This document shows positions 1-6,880 of a DNA stretch of 20,390 nucleotides, piece after piece (position 1 is the stretch's first letter; the number at the start of each line of letters is the position of its first letter). The stretch spans positions 1-20,390 of the forward strand of contig JBHGXV010000029.1 in the NCBI GenBank assembly GCA_041920505.1. The letters are read 5' to 3'. This stretch comes from JBHGXV01 sp041920505 (GTDB lineage Bacteria > Bacillota > Bacilli > Brevibacillales > Brevibacillaceae). A program made the position numbers and the translations under genes. The notes under the pieces were generated by a model. That model was not told where the DNA came from. It did not search any database and was given only the letters and a program-made list of their open reading frames with translations.

Positions 1-378
1 ATACGAATTGGAACCTACTTCCATTTCTATTTCATCTCGTCAAAAAATAGCTGATGAAATAAATGAAAAAGTAAAGTCTTATCTGACCGCTGATACCCTT
101 CAATTGTTCGTAAAAAATCGTGATGCCTATCCAGCTTTTCATGCTGCCGAAAAGCAATATACCATCCTCGTCGACAATATAAAATAGACGAAATAAAAAC
201 AGATGCAGGCAAACTTTCTGTTCGTTACACGATGACACTCACTTACACTTCTTACGACAAGAAGGAGAAAAAATCCGAAACGGTAAAATGCCAGGCAGAT
301 CTCATAAAGGAACATAATATTTGAAAAATCAGTAGAGACTGGGAATCTCCACACCCCGAAATACTGAACTCTCTGTAA
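1..378 (+). pseudogene. Decayed 3' end of a small unknown gene
   Basis: Reading from base 2, a coherent hydrophilic protein runs to a TAG at 185-187. The same kind of sequence resumes one frame over (ATA GAC GAA from 184), so restoring a single A in the A-run at 181-184 joins the two halves. In the second frame a TGA at 322-324 sits exactly where a Trp codon would give the ending IWKISRDWESP, and the frame then runs to a TAA at 376-378. The restored product would be about 125 residues within the window, with its N-terminus outside. The ending resembles NTF2-like or lipoprotein-type domains that finish in WKI, but this is only an impression and no family is claimed. The region is clearly more AT-rich than the genes that follow. 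Two independent lesions argue for real decay rather than one sequencing error. Confidence 0.6.
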
Positions 379-542
379 TCACAGAAACCGCCCCAAATTA
401 TGAATGAACTAAAAAGATCCCGGAACCTGCGCTCAAGGTTCATCATCGGCTCGTTTTTCCAGTCCCATGTCGCCCCGGCAGTGCTCCGTTCTCGTACACC
501 TGTCTCGTTTTGGCGCATCCATGTGACAGACTCCGAGGCCAC

Positions 543-562
543 ATCCCGCGTCTACGCGGGAT
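543..562. promoter_or_regulatory. Perfect inverted repeat just upstream of the sigma-54 promoter
   Basis: The arms ATCCCGCGT (543-551) and ACGCGGGAT (554-562) are exactly complementary around a 2-base centre. The repeat ends nine bases before the -24 element at 572, so its centre lies near -45. That is closer than most upstream activator sites, which usually lie at -80 to -200. It could be an activator or repressor operator. A transcription terminator for sequence to the left is less likely, because no T-run follows on either strand. Confidence 0.5.
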
Positions 563-571
563 TTCCCGTTT

Positions 572-587
572 TGGCACGCCATTTGCT
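572..587 (+). promoter_or_regulatory. Sigma-54 (-24/-12) promoter
   Basis: The sequence TGGCACG-CCAT-TTGCT matches the RpoN/SigL consensus TGGCACG-N4-TTGCW at every position, with the GG (573-574) and GC (585-586) dinucleotides 12 bases apart. The start of transcription is expected near base 598. It faces the alcohol dehydrogenase gene, and an enhancer-binding activator with a GAFTGA loop is encoded 2.9 kb downstream, so the promoter has its likely partner in the same window. Confidence 0.88.
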
Positions 588-634
588 TGATAATTCTGAC
601 GAAAAGCATTCGAACAGGAAAGGAGGAAGTCTTG

Positions 635-676
635 ATGATCGTCTCTGTTGCGCCTCGTCTCGAACACGATGGGTAG
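635..676 (+). CDS. Possible 13-codon leader peptide
   Basis: A strong AAAGGAGGAAG (619-629) is followed at good spacing by ATG at 635 and a 13-residue reading frame (MIVSVAPRLEHDG) ending in TAG at 674-676. It lies in the about 125-base leader between the predicted sigma-54 transcription start and the alcohol dehydrogenase ATG. It is in a different frame from that gene, which has its own ribosome-binding site. The peptide resembles no family I know and has no run of regulatory codons. It may be a translated leader, or a chance Shine-Dalgarno sequence beside a short open frame. Confidence 0.3.
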   Translation: MIVSVAPRLEHDG

Positions 677-723
677 CTCTCCCTCTCACTGAATTGAAAG
701 CGATTACAAAGGAGGAATGTGGA

Positions 724-1737
724 ATGAAAGCAGCCGTCGTTCATCAGTTCCATCAAAAATTAGAAGTGAAAGAAGTGCCGGTTCCCGAAATCGGCTTCGG
801 GGAAGTCTTGGTGAAAATCAAGGCGTGCGGCGTGTGCCATACCGACCTGCACGCCGCGCACGGCGATTGGCCGGTCAAACCGAAGCTCCCATTAATCCCC
901 GGTCACGAAGGGGTAGGCGTGGTGCATGCCGTGGGTGAAGGCGTTACGTCACTGAAAGTGGGCGACCGCGTCGGCATTCCCTGGCTCTACTCCGCCTGCG
1001 GGGAATGCGAGTACTGCTTGACCGGATGGGAAACCTTGTGCAAGGACCAGTTAAACGCCGGGTATTCGGTTGACGGAGGCTATGCCGAATACTGCAAAGC
1101 TCCGGCCGCCTACGTGGCGAAAATTCCCGACGGACTCAGTTTTGAAGAAGCGGCCCCGATCTTTTGCGCCGGCGTCACCACGTACAAGGCGCTGAAAGTG
1201 ACCGGCGCGAAACCGGGTGAATGGGTGGCGATCTACGGGATCGGCGGCCTCGGCCATGTCGCCTTGCAATACGCGAAGGCGATGGGCTTCAACGTCGTCG
1301 CCGTCGACATCCAGGACGAAAAGCTGGCGCTTGCCAAAGATCTCGGCGCCGATCTGACCGTAAACGGCGCGACGGTCGACCCCGCGCAGGCCATCGAGGA
1401 ACAGATCGGCGGCGCTCACGCAGCGATCAGCGTGGCGGTCACGAAAAAAGCGTTCGAGCAAGCCTACCGTTCGGTGAGACGCGGCGGAACCCTCGTCGTT
1501 GTCGGGTTGCCCAACTCCGAACTGCCCATCCCGATTTTTGACACCGTGCTGAACGGAGTTACGGTGAAGGGCTCCATTGTCGGCTCGCGAAAAGACCTTC
1601 AGGAAGCGCTCGAATTTGCGGCACGGGGCAAGGTGAAAGCGATCATTGAAACCCAGCCGCTCGAAAAAATCAACGAAGTCTTTGATCGGATGGAAAAAGG
1701 ACAGATCAACGGACGCGTCGTGCTCACTCTGGAATAA
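724..1737 (+). CDS. adhT: Zn-dependent alcohol dehydrogenase (AdhT/AdhP type)
   Basis: This 337-residue medium-chain dehydrogenase is expected to oxidise primary alcohols to aldehydes in the cytoplasm. Catalytic-zinc ligands are C38, H61 (with E62) and C148. Structural-zinc ligands are C92, C95, C98 and C106. The Rossmann glycine motif GIGGLG is at 172-177, and D195 at the end of the following strand favours NAD+ over NADP+. The length equals that of the Geobacillus AdhT enzymes. The frame stays open back to base 400, but the ATG at 724 is chosen because AAAGGAGGAA precedes it, the family N-terminus (MKAAVV) begins there, and the predicted sigma-54 transcript starts near 598. It is followed by aldehyde dehydrogenase on the same strand, giving a two-step alcohol-to-acid pathway. 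The natural substrate (ethanol or a longer alcohol) cannot be read from the sequence. Confidence 0.93.
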   Translation: MKAAVVHQFHQKLEVKEVPVPEIGFGEVLVKIKACGVCHTDLHAAHGDWPVKPKLPLIPGHEGVGVVHAVGEGVTSLKVGDRVGIPWLYSACGECEYCLTGWETLCKDQLNAGYSVDGGYAEYCKAPAAYVAKIPDGLSFEEAAPIFCAGVTTYKALKVTGAKPGEWVAIYGIGGLGHVALQYAKAMGFNVVAVDIQDEKLALAKDLGADLTVNGATVDPAQAIEEQIGGAHAAISVAVTKKAFEQAYRSVRRGGTLVVVGLPNSELPIPIFDTVLNGVTVKGSIVGSRKDLQEALEFAARGKVKAIIETQPLEKINEVFDRMEKGQINGRVVLTLE

Positions 1738-1764
1738 TTCGTCGCGGCAGCGTGTTTTCCCATA

Positions 1765-1804
1765 CATCCGGGTCGGTGCCGCCATGCGTCCAACGGCCCG
1801 GATG
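1765..1804 (+). repeat. Intercistronic inverted repeat between adhT and the aldehyde dehydrogenase gene
   Basis: The arms CATCCGGG (1765-1772) and CCCGGATG (1797-1804) are exactly complementary with 24 bases between them. There is no T-run after the stem, so it is not a terminator. It could be an RNA-processing or stability element that sets the ratio of the two enzymes. The downstream ribosome-binding site (GAGGTGG, 1823-1829) lies outside the stem. Confidence 0.4.
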
Positions 1805-1835
1805 GTTTTCCAAAAATCTCACGAGGTGGATGTCG

Positions 1836-3338
1836 ATGAAAATCGAATTTGCGGACAAACTGGATCATCGTGTACGAGCCTTCCTTGACGGGGGGCCAAA
1901 AAAACTGTTTATTGGCGGTGCGTTTGTGGAATCGCAATCCGGCAAGACGCTGTCTGCCATCAACCCGGCGACCGGAGAAGTGCTTGTCCAGGTGTACGAA
2001 GCCGACCAGGCGGACGTGGAACGCGCGGTGCAAGCGGCGGAAAAAGCGTTGCGGGGTCCTTGGGGCACCATGTCACCAAGCGACAGGGGACGCTTGCTGT
2101 GGCGGTTGGCCGATCTGATGGAACAGCATGCCGAAGCGCTTGCCCAACTGGAGACACTGGACAACGGCAAGCCCATCCGGGAGACGCGCAACGCGGACAT
2201 CCCGCTTTCGATTGACCATTTCCGCTACTACGCCGGATGGGCGACCAAGATTCACGGCGAAGTGATCGAAAATTCTGCCAGCCCCAACATGTTTACCTAT
2301 ACGCGGCGCGAACCCGTCGGCGTCGTCGGACAGATTATCCCCTGGAACTTCCCGTTGCTGATGGCTGCCTGGAAACTGGGGGCCGCCCTCGCCACGGGCA
2401 ACGCCATCGTGATGAAAACAGCCGAGCAAACCCCGCTGTCTGCGCTGTACCTGGCTTCACTGATTCAGGAGGCCGGTTTCCCGGACGGGGTTGTCAACAT
2501 CTTGTCCGGTTATGGCCCCACTGCGGGCGCCGCCATCGTGCAACATCCGCGTATCCGCAAAGTGGCCTTCACCGGGTCCACCGAGGTCGGCAAGCTGATC
2601 ATGCGGGAAGCGGCCGGCAACCTAAAGCGCGTCTCGCTGGAGCTTGGCGGCAAGTCGCCCAACATCGTCTTCCCGGACGCAGATTTTTCCAAGGCGATTC
2701 CCGGAGCCTTGATGGGCATCTTCTTCAACCAGGGGCAAGTGTGTTGTGCCGGCTCACGCCTGTTTATCCACAAAAAGGTGTACGACAACTTCCTCGCCGA
2801 CATGTGCAGTTATGCCGCCAAGATCAAGCAGGGACCCGGACTGGACGAGACGACGGAGATCGGTCCGTTGGTTTCTGACGAACAATTCGCACGGGTATCC
2901 CATTACCTGAACAAAGGCAAAGAAGAAGGCGCCCGCCCGCTGATCGGAGGACAACCGCTGGATGGCCCCGGCTATTTCATTCCGCCGACAATCTTCACCG
3001 ATGTTCGCGACGAGATGACCATTGTCAAGGAGGAAATCTTCGGTCCCGTTGTCGCCGCCCTGCCGTTTGACGACGAGGAGCAGATTGCTGACGTCATCCG
3101 CCGCGCCAACGACAGCGAATACGGCCTGGCCGCCGGGGTATGGACCACCGATTTGCGCAAGGCTCATCGTGTCGCTCACGCGCTTGAAGTGGGCACCGTC
3201 TGGGTAAACTGCTACAATGCCTTTGACGCTGCCGTTCCGTTCGGCGGTTACAAACAATCCGGATTTGGGCGCGAAATGGGCAGCTACGCGCTGGAGCTGT
3301 ATACACAGGTGAAAGCGATCTGGGTAAATCTGGAATAG
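1836..3338 (+). CDS. Aldehyde dehydrogenase, NAD(P)-dependent (ALDH superfamily)
   Basis: This 500-residue enzyme should oxidise the aldehyde made by the upstream alcohol dehydrogenase to the carboxylic acid. The catalytic cysteine is C303 in QVCCAGSR and the general base is E269 in LELGGKSP. The cofactor and transition-state residues N171 (PWNF) and K194 (MKTAEQTP) are in place, as are FTGSTEVG at 245-252 and the C-terminal EEIFGPV and PFGGYKQSG motifs. The alignment follows mammalian ALDH2 almost residue for residue. GAGGTGG at 1823-1829 touches an ATG at 1830, so the second in-frame ATG at 1836, six bases from it, is chosen; starting at 1830 would add only Met-Ser. The gap to adhT is about 100 bases with no promoter seen, so the two are probably co-transcribed from the sigma-54 promoter. 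Substrate range is not visible. Confidence 0.93.
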   Translation: MKIEFADKLDHRVRAFLDGGPKKLFIGGAFVESQSGKTLSAINPATGEVLVQVYEADQADVERAVQAAEKALRGPWGTMSPSDRGRLLWRLADLMEQHAEALAQLETLDNGKPIRETRNADIPLSIDHFRYYAGWATKIHGEVIENSASPNMFTYTRREPVGVVGQIIPWNFPLLMAAWKLGAALATGNAIVMKTAEQTPLSALYLASLIQEAGFPDGVVNILSGYGPTAGAAIVQHPRIRKVAFTGSTEVGKLIMREAAGNLKRVSLELGGKSPNIVFPDADFSKAIPGALMGIFFNQGQVCCAGSRLFIHKKVYDNFLADMCSYAAKIKQGPGLDETTEIGPLVSDEQFARVSHYLNKGKEEGARPLIGGQPLDGPGYFIPPTIFTDVRDEMTIVKEEIFGPVVAALPFDDEEQIADVIRRANDSEYGLAAGVWTTDLRKAHRVAHALEVGTVWVNCYNAFDAAVPFGGYKQSGFGREMGSYALELYTQVKAIWVNLE

Positions 3339-3364
3339 TCATTCCCCATCGATAAGCATACCGA

Positions 3365-3401
3365 CGTCCCTCTCCACCATCACGGTGAGGAGGGACGCTT
3401 T
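3365..3401 (+). terminator. Probable terminator of the adhT-aldehyde dehydrogenase operon
   Basis: CGTCCCTC (3365-3372) pairs perfectly with GAGGGACG (3390-3397). An inner CACC/GGTG extends the stem, and CTTT follows. The U-tract is short, so termination may be incomplete. It lies 27 bases after the aldehyde dehydrogenase stop and before the regulator gene. Confidence 0.65.
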
Positions 3402-3487
3402 GTGCCAGCAGTGAATCCACATATTTTTACATTTTTTCTGAATTGCATGATAAAATACAGTTATATCCTGATGTACGGGGGGATCAT

Positions 3488-5344
3488 ATGCATCGTCCAT
3501 CGAACGCTCTTCTGAAAAAATCATGGGAACGAAGTTTGGAGTACGGCGTTGATCCCTATACAGCCAAACATGCCGTACTGGACGCGGCCGCGTTCGGAAA
3601 CGATCACAAGCAAAAACAATCGTTTCTGCAAGAGATCATCCCGACGCTTGGCCGATTGGTCGGTTGGCTGAAAACCTCCGGCTCAATGGCGATTATCGCC
3701 GACAGGGAAGGATATATCCTGGAAAGCATGGGCGATCCTGTCTTTCTGCACGACGCGGAAAAAATCCACCTCAACAAAGGAGCATGCTGGGCGGAACAGG
3801 TGAGAGGCACCAATGCGATCGGAACCGCCATTGCCGAACGACAGCCCCTGGAGGTCATCGGACGCGATCATTTTCTGGAGGACAACCACATCTTATTCTG
3901 TTCGGCCTCTCCCATCTTTTCCCCGCATGGAGAAATCATCGCCGTTTTCGATGTAAGCGGTTACCGCGAACGATACCACCCGTCCCTGTTGGGGATGGTC
4001 GATACGATTGCGAGAAAGATCGAGGACTGGATCCTGCTGCAACGCTCCGAGAAGCAATTGATCCTTTCTTTGTACCCCGAATCGGAACAGACGAATCGGG
4101 CGCTGTTGGCCATCGACGCGGACGGCGTGATTACCGGCGCGAACCGGGAAGCCCGCTCCCTGTTGGGAATCGGGGAAGCGTTGACACGAGGCGTTCTTCC
4201 GCTCACCGACCTTTTGGAAGGCATCCAGCCGCTCCTGCAGCGGACCGGACAGCGTACGGAACAAGACGCGCGAACCGTCTGTCACAAGAACGACCCCCAC
4301 GCCCGCTGGATCGCTTCCGTGATCATCGACACCCGTCCTACGCTGTTTGCCACCAGCCATCCCGCCAGGCCAAAAGGGACACGTTCGAACGGTGGACATG
4401 TCGCCACCTATACCTTTGCCCATATATACGGCTGCGACACCAGGCTTCAGGCGGCCCTGGATTTGGCGAAGCGGGCGGCTCAGACCGATTACACCATTTT
4501 GGTGGCGGGCGAAAGCGGAACGGGCAAAGAAATGGTCAGCCAAGCCATCCATCGGGCGAGCAGGCGGGCCGATCAGCCGTTTGTCGCCATCAATTGCGGC
4601 GCGATCACGAAGACGCTGCTGGAAAGCGAATTGTTTGGCTACGAGCCAGGAGCGTTTACGGGAGCCAAACAAACTGGGCATCCTGGCAAAATCGAACTGG
4701 CCAACGGGGGAACGCTGTTTCTCGACGAAATCGCCGAGATGCCCCCGGACATGCAAGTCTCGCTGTTGCGTGTGTTGCAGGAGTTCACCGTGACCCGTGT
4801 CGGCGGCGTCAAGCCGATCCCGGTGGACGTGCGCATCATCGCCGCCACCCATAAAGACCTGTGGCAGGAAGTGCAGGAAGGCCGATTCCGCGCGGATTTG
4901 TTCTTTCGCTTGCAGGGCATCCACATCACCTTGCCGCCACTTCGCGAACGCGAGGACCGACTCCAGTTGGCCTCCCAACTGCTGCAATCCATCGACGCGG
5001 AATTGGGAAAAGCGGGATTGTCGCTTGCGCCGGAGGCCATGCGGTTAATCGAGCAGTACCCATGGCCCGGCAATGTCAGGGAACTGGCCGCCGCATTACG
5101 TCACGCCGCGTTCCTGACGACGACCGAGATGATCGACGCCTGCCACTTCCCAGGATACATCCTGTCCAATCGAAGGCAGCCCCTTCCCCCTGCCGCCCCC
5201 GCGCCTGCCGATACACTTGAACGACTCGAACGAGCCACGATCCTGGAGACACTGGAGAAGACGCGCGGAAACGTGGCGCAGGCCGCCCGCCTCCTCGGCA
5301 TCAGCCGAAACACGCTGTATCGCAAACTAAGAAACCAGGGATAG
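3488..5344 (+). CDS. Sigma-54-dependent enhancer-binding activator (AcoR-like)
   Basis: This 618-residue protein has a GAF-type sensory region (about 60-185), a PAS-like linker (about 210-320), an AAA+ sigma-54 interaction domain and a C-terminal Fis-type helix-turn-helix (about 577-618, GNVAQAARLLGISRNTLYRKL). The Walker A motif GESGTGKE is at 341-348, the sigma-54-contacting loop GAFTGA at 388-393, and Walker B residues D413-E414 lie in FLDEI. All signature motifs are canonical, so it should be a competent activator. There is no phospho-receiver domain, so it probably senses a small molecule directly, as AcoR does for acetoin. A TTG at 3443 would add 15 residues; the ATG at 3488 is chosen because GGGGGGAT precedes it. 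A terminator separates it from the enzymes, so it is probably transcribed alone. Its position next to a perfect -24/-12 promoter makes the alcohol/aldehyde operon its likely target. In Clostridium beijerinckii a comparable activator (AdhR) controls alcohol dehydrogenase genes. The effector is unknown. Confidence 0.92.
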   Translation: MHRPSNALLKKSWERSLEYGVDPYTAKHAVLDAAAFGNDHKQKQSFLQEIIPTLGRLVGWLKTSGSMAIIADREGYILESMGDPVFLHDAEKIHLNKGACWAEQVRGTNAIGTAIAERQPLEVIGRDHFLEDNHILFCSASPIFSPHGEIIAVFDVSGYRERYHPSLLGMVDTIARKIEDWILLQRSEKQLILSLYPESEQTNRALLAIDADGVITGANREARSLLGIGEALTRGVLPLTDLLEGIQPLLQRTGQRTEQDARTVCHKNDPHARWIASVIIDTRPTLFATSHPARPKGTRSNGGHVATYTFAHIYGCDTRLQAALDLAKRAAQTDYTILVAGESGTGKEMVSQAIHRASRRADQPFVAINCGAITKTLLESELFGYEPGAFTGAKQTGHPGKIELANGGTLFLDEIAEMPPDMQVSLLRVLQEFTVTRVGGVKPIPVDVRIIAATHKDLWQEVQEGRFRADLFFRLQGIHITLPPLREREDRLQLASQLLQSIDAELGKAGLSLAPEAMRLIEQYPWPGNVRELAAALRHAAFLTTTEMIDACHFPGYILSNRRQPLPPAAPAPADTLERLERATILETLEKTRGNVAQAARLLGISRNTLYRKLRNQG

Positions 5345-5400
5345 AGATTTGCGGTACGGGACGGAGGCAACGGCGGTCGGCAAATTCAAATCAAGCAAAC

Positions 5401-5439
5401 AAAAAGCCGTGCCCCCCACCGGGAACACAGCCGTTTTTT
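5401..5439. terminator. Bidirectional terminator between regulator and GlsB-like gene
   Basis: On the minus strand an 11-bp stem (GCTGTGTTCCC with GGGGGCACGGC, including G-T pairs, GGTG loop) is followed by TTTTTG, suiting the end of the GlsB-like transcript. On the plus strand the same hairpin has three mismatches but is followed by TTTTTT at 5434-5439, so it can also serve the activator gene ending at 5344. A second, AT-rich hairpin (CCGTTTTT 5431-5438 with AAAAACGG 5442-5449) overlaps it. The genes converge here. Confidence 0.6.
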
Positions 5440-5455
5440 GGAAAAACGGATTCGA

Positions 5456-5704
5456 TTACTCCAGGTTTTTGCTTGCCAGGTGCCACAGCCAGGTAAGCAA
5501 GGCGGCGCCAATAACACCGGCAATCACGTTAAACCCGGCGACTATCCATGCCCAATCGCCCAGCAGCAAATCACCGAGCCAACTGCCTACAAGCGCGGCA
5601 ATCAGCGAGGTCCACCAGCTTTTTCCCGTCAAGTCCCCTGTCAACCAGTAGTTAACAACGGCCCAGACAACTACCCCTACCACAGCCCAGACAATCCAGA
5701 ACAT
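5456..5704 (-). CDS. GlsB/YeaQ/YmgE-like small membrane protein
   Basis: This 82-residue, almost wholly hydrophobic protein has three predicted membrane segments (about 2-21, 32-47 and 53-77) separated by short turns rich in Gly, Asp and Trp. The size and glycine-rich segments fit the GlsB/YeaQ/YmgE (transglycosylase-associated) family of stress-linked membrane proteins, whose biochemical role is unknown. The ATG at 5704 is preceded by AAAGGAGTG at about the ideal distance. It lies 147 bases downstream of the EamA gene on the same strand and ends at the shared terminator near 5400-5440. Family assignment is by general pattern and less certain than the coding call. Confidence 0.72.
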   Translation of the reverse strand: MFWIVWAVVGVVVWAVVNYWLTGDLTGKSWWTSLIAALVGSWLGDLLLGDWAWIVAGFNVIAGVIGAALLTWLWHLASKNLE

Positions 5705-5851
5705 GCCGCTACACTCCTTTCATAAGATGGTAACGTTTACATCGTGGTGAAGATAAGGAGCGTTCCTTGTTTTTGCTACCATCATATGTCGCTTGCGAAG
5801 AAGTGTTCCTGCCTGTTTGTTCTGTTTGTGATCCCCGCTCGGCAACTCCCA

Positions 5852-6763
5852 TCATGCCCGACCGGCCTGTTTGGCCTGCCGCAGATTCTGCAAGTCGGGC
5901 AGGTTGGTCAGCACCACGCCGGAGATAATCATCACGGTACCGGCGATGCTGGCCGGGTAGATCGGTTCGTTGAGCAGCAACGCCCCGACGAACAGGGCGA
6001 TCACGGGGGACACGTACACCCATGTCGTTGGAAAGAGCGGATTGGTCCGCTTCACCAGCCAGTAATAGATACCCGAGGCCACGATGGAGCCGAACCCGGC
6101 GAGGTAGACCAGACTGCCCCAGACGGTGGTCGAGGCAAACGCGCCCGCATCGTGCGGTTCAAACAACAGCGAAAGGATCAGGAGTCCGAGACTGCCGAAC
6201 GCCATCTGGAATCCGTTGACGGCAAGCGGAGCGAGCCCGCTCGACAGCAGGCGCTTGGAAAACACCGCTCCCCAGGCGAAGGCGATCTCGGACAACAGGA
6301 TGGCGACCGCGCCGATCAGCCACTCCAGCGAATAGCCGATCTGAAGATGCGGCAGCACGACCAGGTAAATCCCCGCTCCCCCGATCAACAGACCGGCATA
6401 CTGCCGGATGACGGGCGTTTTTTTCTCCACCACGAGATTGATCAAAAGCACCATCATCGGTCCCGACGCCGTCAACAGCGCGGCCAGGCCGGATGAGATG
6501 TACTGTTCTCCCCAGTAAAGCGCGGCAAACGGGATGCCGGTCATGCACGTTCCCAGGCCGGCCAGGTCAAACCACTCTTTGACCGTTCGCGGAAAAGCGG
6601 CCTTCCGCACATACAGAAACAACAGGATCAACACCCCCGCCGCCCCAAACCGGATTCCGGCAAACAAAAACGGCGGCACTCCCGACTGCAACCCCAATTT
6701 AATCGCGAGAAACGTCGTTCCGTAAATCAGGCACATCAACACGTATGCGGCCAACATGCGCAT
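5852..6763 (-). CDS. EamA/DMT-family transporter
   Basis: This 303-residue integral membrane protein has about ten hydrophobic segments arranged as two EamA repeats of about 140 residues each. The N-terminal YGTTFLAIKLGL and the repeat-end GTVMIISGVVLTN are typical of the drug/metabolite transporter superfamily, which mostly exports amino acids or related metabolites. The start at 6763 follows GGAGGGCG. It is divergent from a MocR-type regulator, the arrangement seen for ycxC-ycxD in Bacillus subtilis, so the regulator probably controls it. The exported substrate is not evident, though MocR pairing suggests an amino acid, amine or vitamin-B6-related compound. Confidence 0.88.
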   Translation of the reverse strand: MRMLAAYVLMCLIYGTTFLAIKLGLQSGVPPFLFAGIRFGAAGVLILLFLYVRKAAFPRTVKEWFDLAGLGTCMTGIPFAALYWGEQYISSGLAALLTASGPMMVLLINLVVEKKTPVIRQYAGLLIGGAGIYLVVLPHLQIGYSLEWLIGAVAILLSEIAFAWGAVFSKRLLSSGLAPLAVNGFQMAFGSLGLLILSLLFEPHDAGAFASTTVWGSLVYLAGFGSIVASGIYYWLVKRTNPLFPTTWVYVSPVIALFVGALLLNEPIYPASIAGTVMIISGVVLTNLPDLQNLRQAKQAGRA

Positions 6764-6801
6764 TCGCCCTCCTCTTCTTCGGCAAAAGTGTTATAATGTG
6801 A

Positions 6802-6855
6802 TTACCGCTACTTTACCGCAATTATATGGATAACAGTCAACCACTGATGATAACA
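6802..6855. promoter_or_regulatory. Two pairs of direct repeats: putative MocR operator
   Basis: Between the divergent EamA and MocR genes, TTACCGC occurs at 6802-6808 and 6813-6819 (11-base period), and GATAACA at 6829-6835 and 6849-6855 (exactly 20-base period, two helical turns). Direct repeats on one face of the helix are a known operator type for MocR dimers such as PdxR. I could not assign convincing -35/-10 elements for either gene. Confidence 0.45.
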
Positions 6856-6880
6856 CCTTTTTCCGAAGGAGGAGGCGTTC

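Noticed and set aside
400..723. In-frame extension of the alcohol dehydrogenase to base 400 (445 residues)
   Set aside because: The predicted sigma-54 transcript starts near 598, the extra sequence looks unlike any dehydrogenase, and a strong ribosome-binding site precedes the ATG at 724.
1752..1835. N-terminal extension of the aldehyde dehydrogenase
   Set aside because: The extension contains the intercistronic inverted repeat and lacks family similarity; GAGGTGG supports the start at 1836 (or 1830).
5744..6496. 250-codon plus-strand frame opposite the EamA gene
   Set aside because: It is a mirror frame of a well-supported transporter, with Gln/His/Arg-rich content typical of antisense frames in GC-rich DNA.
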